Notes under the pieces: generated by a model
Told to the model about the DNA's origin: nothing
Seen by the model: only the letters and a program-made list of their open reading frames with translations
The model's database searches: none
Shown: one piece after another, positions 6,072 to 9,676 of the stretch
Layout: each line of letters opens with the position of its first letter
How positions within the stretch are numbered: the first letter of the stretch is position 1
Translations under genes and position numbers: made by a program
NCBI RefSeq assembly: GCF_044759095.2
Contig: NZ_JBIYSM020000074.1
Location: 1-9,676, forward strand
DNA: 9,676 bases
Reading direction: 5' to 3'
DNA from: JBIYSM02 sp044759095
GTDB taxonomy: Bacteria; Bacillota; Bacilli; Brevibacillales; Brevibacillaceae

Positions 6072-6108
6072 AGGACGCCTTCAGGAGGCGTCCTTCTTTG
6101 CTGTTTTT
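6072..6108 (+). terminator. Second copy of the GGACGCC hairpin terminator
   Basis: AGGACGCCT (6072-6080), loop TCAGG, AGGCGTCCT (6086-6094), then a T-rich tail ending in TTTTTT (6103-6108). The stem is identical to the one after hemY, 284 nt upstream; the loop differs by one base. It would end any transcript crossing the folded block and insulate the spoVID promoter. Confidence 0.65.
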
Positions 6109-6111
6109 TGG

Positions 6112-6139
6112 TCTAAATCCGGCTTTCTGTCCATATAGT
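6112..6139 (+). promoter_or_regulatory. Candidate sigma-E promoter of the spoVID operon
   Basis: CATATAGT (6132-6139) resembles the sigma-E -10 (CATACAnT). A loose -35, TCTAAAT (6112-6118), lies 13 nt before it, within the spacing sigma-E uses. B. subtilis spoVID is a mother-cell sigma-E gene, which supports the call. The -35 match is poor. Confidence 0.4.
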
Positions 6140-6176
6140 ATAGGGAAATGTCTTGTACTTGAAAGGAGGAGCACAC

Positions 6177-7589
6177 GTGGCGTTACAGGATGGGTTACTC
6201 TCGTTTCAAATCAAGGAAACCATTTTCCTCTCATCGGATAAAACAGGGATTGGCGAACTGAAAGAGCTGGAGCTGGTCCCGGACGTCGAGATTATCGAAA
6301 ATCCGACGGAAATATCCATCACCGGATGCCTGCAGCTTCACGGGAAGTACGAGCCGGTCAGGAGCACCTCGGAGGATGCCGAAGGTGGAGCGGATACCCT
6401 GGTTTCGGCAATGAAATTTACCCCGCTACGGTTTGAGCGAAATGATACCGGACTGTACGGCTCTGATGCACAGCTGGCCCACCGCATCCCGCTCAACATT
6501 ACCATCCCTTCCAATCGCGTCGCCGACATTGAAGAGATCTACGCGATTGTCGACAGCTTTGACTACCAACTGGAGGGCCCCAATCAGCTGGTAATTGAGG
6601 CCGAGCTGAAGATCGCAGGAATCGTGCTTACGGAACAGCAACAACAGGCAGAAGCAGCGGAGGCGGAGGAGTGGGAGTTTGTTCATGTGGCGAGCGAACA
6701 GGATGAGTCTGTCGTTCGGCCGGCGACGCTGGACGACATCGAGCGAAAACTGGCAGAGTTGGAGCAGGAAATCGCCCGTCAGGAAGTCTCGCAGCAGGAG
6801 GTCTTTCAACAAGAGAGTACACGGGAACTGCCCCTGCCATACATTCAACCATATGTGATCGGTCTTGAGCCGCCGGAGTATGCACAGACTTTCCACCAGC
6901 AGACGTCAGAGGGATCCTCCCAGCACTTTGGGGACGTGTCGTCCGATCAGGATTCGACTGCGGAAAACGCCGCACAACCCGAAGAGGATCAGATCGAAGC
7001 CGTATGGGAATCGAACCAGGTGACCGAAGTCGCGGCAAAGGAAGAGGAAGTGGCGCAGCAGGACCAGCCATTAGAGGCGCAAAACCAGGAAACGGAGCAA
7101 CAGAATGCTGACGCCGAGCCAGCGGAGGAAACCGTTGCGGCAGAAGCAGATGCAGTGGAGACGTCGGTGCAGGAAGCGGAAGAAATAGAAGAACAGGCAG
7201 CGGAAGAAAAAGAGATGAGGGTGGCGATCAGCAGCAAACCCTCAAAGCAGGAGAGCGGCTCACTCAATCTGACCTCCATCTTCACGCAGGCAAGACGGGC
7301 GCAGGAAAACCTGGCAGCCGAGAGCACGGAATCGTCCTCCAGCGCCTCCCGTATGCCAGCGAGGCAGCAAGTCGACAGCAGCATGCTGGAAGCGATGCAC
7401 AACCTCACTTCGTTCGTTCGCAACAAGGAAGAGCGTTACAGCAGATTGAAGCTGTGCATCATACAACGAGACGAGACGCTTGAATCCATCTCGATGCGAT
7501 ATTCTCTTCCGGTGTCCAAAATCGTCGAAGTCAACAAACTGACATCCGACCGCATCGTCGAGGGACAAATTCTCTATATTCCACAGTAA
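6177..7589 (+). CDS. spoVID: Stage VI sporulation protein D (spore coat encasement)
   Basis: SpoVID works in the mother cell, where it helps coat proteins spread around the forespore through contacts with SpoIVA and SafA in B. subtilis. The product here is 470 residues, shorter than the ~575 of B. subtilis. The N-terminal domain (about 1-135) begins ALQDGLLSFQIKETIFL and includes the ELVPDVEI and ISITGCLQLHGKY strands typical of SpoVID. The middle (about 155-400) is a low-complexity linker very rich in Glu, Gln and Ala. A C-terminal LysM domain (425-470) runs from KLCIIQRDETLESISMRY to EGQILYIPQ. The GTG at 6177 is chosen because AAAGGAGG (6162-6169) lies 7 nt upstream; the TTG at 6153 precedes that site. 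The next gene starts 12 nt after the stop. Confidence 0.93.
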   Translation: MALQDGLLSFQIKETIFLSSDKTGIGELKELELVPDVEIIENPTEISITGCLQLHGKYEPVRSTSEDAEGGADTLVSAMKFTPLRFERNDTGLYGSDAQLAHRIPLNITIPSNRVADIEEIYAIVDSFDYQLEGPNQLVIEAELKIAGIVLTEQQQQAEAAEAEEWEFVHVASEQDESVVRPATLDDIERKLAELEQEIARQEVSQQEVFQQESTRELPLPYIQPYVIGLEPPEYAQTFHQQTSEGSSQHFGDVSSDQDSTAENAAQPEEDQIEAVWESNQVTEVAAKEEEVAQQDQPLEAQNQETEQQNADAEPAEETVAAEADAVETSVQEAEEIEEQAAEEKEMRVAISSKPSKQESGSLNLTSIFTQARRAQENLAAESTESSSSASRMPARQQVDSSMLEAMHNLTSFVRNKEERYSRLKLCIIQRDETLESISMRYSLPVSKIVEVNKLTSDRIVEGQILYIPQ

Positions 7590-7601
7590 GGAGCGGGGAC
7601 C

Positions 7602-8585
7602 GTGGCACGTGAGAGAATCGACCTTTCCGAGGTGTTGCAGCGCTACAAGGCACGGGTGATTCAAATCACGCCTCTGGATGACTGCTACTTGCTTGAAACC
7701 AACCGGGGCCCCAAAGAGTTGCGTCTCTGGCCCCGTGTTGACATTATGCGCTGGTCGTTTGCCTGGCGGGAACAGATGGTACGGCAAGGCTTTCGCGAGG
7801 TGGAACGCTTCATTCGCACACGGGACGCGAAGCCGTTCCTGGTGTTTGGAAAGAGGGGCTTCACCCTGACCGATCACTTACGTCAAAAGGATCCTTACGC
7901 GCCAACCGCCGAGAATGCAAAACAAAGCGGCCGAGTCGTCGCCAGAATGCATCTGGCCCAGCAGGCCAACTCCCTTTTCCAGGGGGTTGACTTTCTCAAG
8001 CAAGAACAGCTCAACGCAGCTTCGGAAGCGAAACGGGCACGTGCAATGGTTGAAGATTTCGGCGACTGCGACCAGAAAACAGCAGGATTGTTTGCCCCGT
8101 TGTTGGAGCGAATGGAACGAAGCGCCCAGCTTTTGTCCAGCAGGTGGGTAGACCCCGAGCAATTGGCTGTTTCACATCGTTCGCTTCACCGGGACAACTG
8201 GGGATTGGTAGACGACAAGCTGTTTCTTCACGGGTTTTACCGACCGGCTCTCTCCGTTCAACAGCGGGACGTAGCCTGCTATTTGCGTGAGTTGTTCCTG
8301 CACCAGGAGAATATGGACCTGGTCACAGCCTTTCTCGATGGATATGAAGAACTAAAACCTCTCCACTACGGGGATTACACGTTGATACTCGCATTTATGG
8401 CTTACCCGGAGGAGTTGTGGAAGAGCCTGGAGCGTTATTTCTCATTGATGAACGAGCAGGGAGAAGGGTCGACAGAGGAAATTGAGCAAGCCATTGCCCG
8501 TCAGCAGCTTGTCGACTGCCTCCTGCGGCATGTTGCCCACCGGGCGGAGCACGCAAGGAGTGGAGCAGCTTATGAGCCGATTTGA
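7602..8585 (+). CDS. CotS-type spore coat kinase-like protein, probably catalytically dead
   Basis: This 327-residue protein sits between spoVID and ysxE and has the overall layout of CotS/YsxE aminoglycoside-phosphotransferase-like coat proteins. The N-lobe is about 1-90 and the helical C-lobe holds the catalytic-loop region. The loop reads SHRSLHRDNW (191-200) where active relatives have H-G-D-x-H-x-x-N, so Gly and the catalytic Asp are replaced by Arg193 and Ser194. The later Asp-Phe-Asp motif is replaced by LHGFYRP (209-215). It is therefore likely a pseudokinase with a structural role in the coat. AAGGAG (7588-7593) lies 8 nt before the GTG start. The gene overlaps ysxE by 14 nt. The family call rests on context and the residual loop, not on a close named homologue. 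Confidence 0.75.
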   Translation: MARERIDLSEVLQRYKARVIQITPLDDCYLLETNRGPKELRLWPRVDIMRWSFAWREQMVRQGFREVERFIRTRDAKPFLVFGKRGFTLTDHLRQKDPYAPTAENAKQSGRVVARMHLAQQANSLFQGVDFLKQEQLNAASEAKRARAMVEDFGDCDQKTAGLFAPLLERMERSAQLLSSRWVDPEQLAVSHRSLHRDNWGLVDDKLFLHGFYRPALSVQQRDVACYLRELFLHQENMDLVTAFLDGYEELKPLHYGDYTLILAFMAYPEELWKSLERYFSLMNEQGEGSTEEIEQAIARQQLVDCLLRHVAHRAEHARSGAAYEPI

Positions 8586-9567
8586 TGAGATTTATCCGTT
8601 GTTTCGAGAGTATGACATGTTTGCCCAAACCATCGAGGTGGTAAAGGAACCCAATGTCTATAAGGCAATGACGCCTTACGGTTCTTTTGTCTGCAAGCGA
8701 ACGGCCGCTTCCCCCAATCGGCTGCTTCATATCAGCGGGGTTCTTAGACACCTGCAGCATCGCGGCTGGGAAGGGGCTGTCCCTTTCTATTATACCAAGT
8801 ACGACGAACCATACATTCAGCAAGGAAAGACCGTTTTCTATCTCACCCAATGGCAGCCGGGAGTCGTTGACATCTCTGCGCAGCCGTTATCTTGGGCCGG
8901 TCCCGCAGTGGACCGGTTGGCCGAACTGCATCATTTGACGCAGAACTACCGATTTGACGATCCCAGACAGGTGGAACCGCTGATTGACTCACTGCTCAAG
9001 CGCTGGGAATACTGGCTAAAGCTGACGGAGGAAAGTGCAGAGACCGTCCGGTGCCGAACCTACCCCTCCCCGTTTGACGTTGTGTTCCTGGCCAATCAGG
9101 CATTTGTTATGGAAACAGCAAAAACAGCCATTCGCTTGCTTTGTGAATGGCGGGAACGGCATCGTACCTATGCGCATTTTCGTCTGTCCATTATCCACGG
9201 CTACCCGCATCCCGCACACATCGCGCTGGACAATTCCGGTCGGGGACGCTTGTTAAACTTCGACCGAGCGCTGTTCGATACGCCCGTACGCGATCTAACG
9301 ATGTTTTACCGCACCTATTTCCAACTGGCAGGGGAAGAGGCAGGGGCCTCCCACCTGTTTCGCCGCTACACCGCAATATTCCCGCTTCGTCCCGAAGAGA
9401 TCAACCTGCTGGCTGCCTTTCTTTCCTATCCGGAAAGAGTGATGCGCGATATTGAAATCTATTATTGCAAGAAACGGGACTGGAGTGAGCTGTACGCCGT
9501 CAAACGCTTCGAAAAAGACATCGACCGGCTGATGCGGCTGAATCGCTGGGTTCATCAAGCCTTTTGA
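8572..9567 (+). CDS. ysxE: YsxE-like spore coat protein (kinase-fold)
   Basis: The 331-residue protein matches the length and position of YsxE, which follows spoVID in Bacillus. The fold appears to be that of CotS-family choline/aminoglycoside kinases: VYKAMTPYGSFVCKR (29-43) looks like the N-lobe lysine strand, and IIHGYPHPAHIAL (207-219) stands at the catalytic loop. Active enzymes have HGDxxxxN; here the Asp is Tyr211 and the Asn is His216. The metal-binding motif reads LLNFDRA (227-233). It is probably inactive and acts as a coat component. The ATG at 8572 is chosen because AAGGAG (8555-8560) and GGAG (8562-8565) precede it. An in-frame ATG at 8482 would add 30 residues wholly inside the upstream gene. 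The gene overlaps that gene by 14 nt and ends the operon. Confidence 0.85.
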   Translation: MSRFDEIYPLFREYDMFAQTIEVVKEPNVYKAMTPYGSFVCKRTAASPNRLLHISGVLRHLQHRGWEGAVPFYYTKYDEPYIQQGKTVFYLTQWQPGVVDISAQPLSWAGPAVDRLAELHHLTQNYRFDDPRQVEPLIDSLLKRWEYWLKLTEESAETVRCRTYPSPFDVVFLANQAFVMETAKTAIRLLCEWRERHRTYAHFRLSIIHGYPHPAHIALDNSGRGRLLNFDRALFDTPVRDLTMFYRTYFQLAGEEAGASHLFRRYTAIFPLRPEEINLLAAFLSYPERVMRDIEIYYCKKRDWSELYAVKRFEKDIDRLMRLNRWVHQAF

Positions 9568-9572
9568 CCGGG

Positions 9573-9605
9573 CAACGTCTCCATTCATGAGACGTTGTCT
9601 TTTTT
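9573..9605 (+). terminator. Terminator of the spoVID-ysxE operon
   Basis: CAACGTCTC (9573-9581) pairs perfectly with GAGACGTTG (9589-9597) over a 7-nt loop, followed by TCTTTTTT (9598-9605). It is a textbook rho-independent terminator, 5 nt after the ysxE stop. Confidence 0.92.
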
Positions 9606-9676
9606 ATCGTGTAGGAAAGTTTAAGGGCTTCACCGTGTGAAAGCGCCCTGAAATAAACTTTCCGGAACGCATAAAA
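9604..9676 (+). repeat. Structured intergenic repeat, copy 3 (cut by window end)
   Basis: The first 73 nt of the unit found at 166 and 293 are repeated here in the same orientation. They match copy 2 except that CCC (9646-9648) replaces TTA in the loop region. The 10-bp stem GGAAAGTTTA (9614-9623) with TAAACTTTCC (9654-9663) is intact. It begins inside the T tract of the ysxE terminator, just as copy 2 begins inside the T tract of copy 1. The rest of the unit is outside the window. Confidence 0.85.

Noticed and set aside
5832..6116. A 94-codon open frame in the hemY-spoVID gap
   Set aside because: No ribosome binding site, no recognisable domain, and it runs through the long helices and the second terminator hairpin.
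6153..6176. TTG at 6153 as the spoVID start
   Set aside because: It lies upstream of the AAAGGAGG that clearly serves the GTG at 6177.
8482..8571. ATG at 8482 as the ysxE start
   Set aside because: The extra 30 residues lie entirely within the preceding gene in another frame, look unlike YsxE, and lack a Shine-Dalgarno site; the ATG at 8572 has one.

Overview
The window reads as chromosomal DNA of an endospore-forming Bacillales bacterium. The evidence is a late heme pathway of the Firmicutes (coproporphyrin-dependent) type, genes for the spore-coat encasement protein SpoVID and for YsxE, strong AGGAG-type ribosome binding sites, and GTG/TTG starts. The moderate GC content and gene set would suit Brevibacillus or a related Paenibacillaceae-like genus, but that placement is an inference. 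All nine certain protein genes lie on the + strand.

Layout. Bases 1-51 look like the last codons of a gene cut by the window edge, possibly an IS transposase. Bases 166-422 hold two tandem copies of a ~128-nt structured repeat, each ending in a terminator-like hairpin. A third copy begins at 9604 and runs off the window. Bases 461-2227 form a small operon: a PadR regulator, a DUF1700 (HAAS) membrane protein and a membrane-anchored DUF4097 protein built of STGD-type repeats. Its promoter region carries three TACC boxes exactly 17 nt apart. Bases 2297-5773 hold hemE-hemH-hemY, encoding uroporphyrinogen decarboxylase, coproporphyrin ferrochelatase and coproporphyrinogen III oxidase. They are tightly packed behind an extended -10 promoter that a 19-bp palindrome overlaps.

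A 403-nt gap (5774-6176) follows. It holds two near-identical terminator hairpins flanking a GC-rich block that folds into long nested helices and codes for no credible protein. It may be an unannotated structured RNA. Bases 6112-9605 hold a sporulation operon with a candidate sigma-E promoter: spoVID, a CotS-type kinase-like gene and ysxE, closed by a strong terminator. Both kinase-like proteins lack the catalytic aspartates and look like pseudokinases.

How it fits together. The padR operon probably senses or responds to envelope state. hemEHY supplies heme in growing cells. The spoVID operon acts in the mother cell during coat assembly. The most novel material is noncoding: the tandem structured repeat and the folded block between hemY and spoVID.
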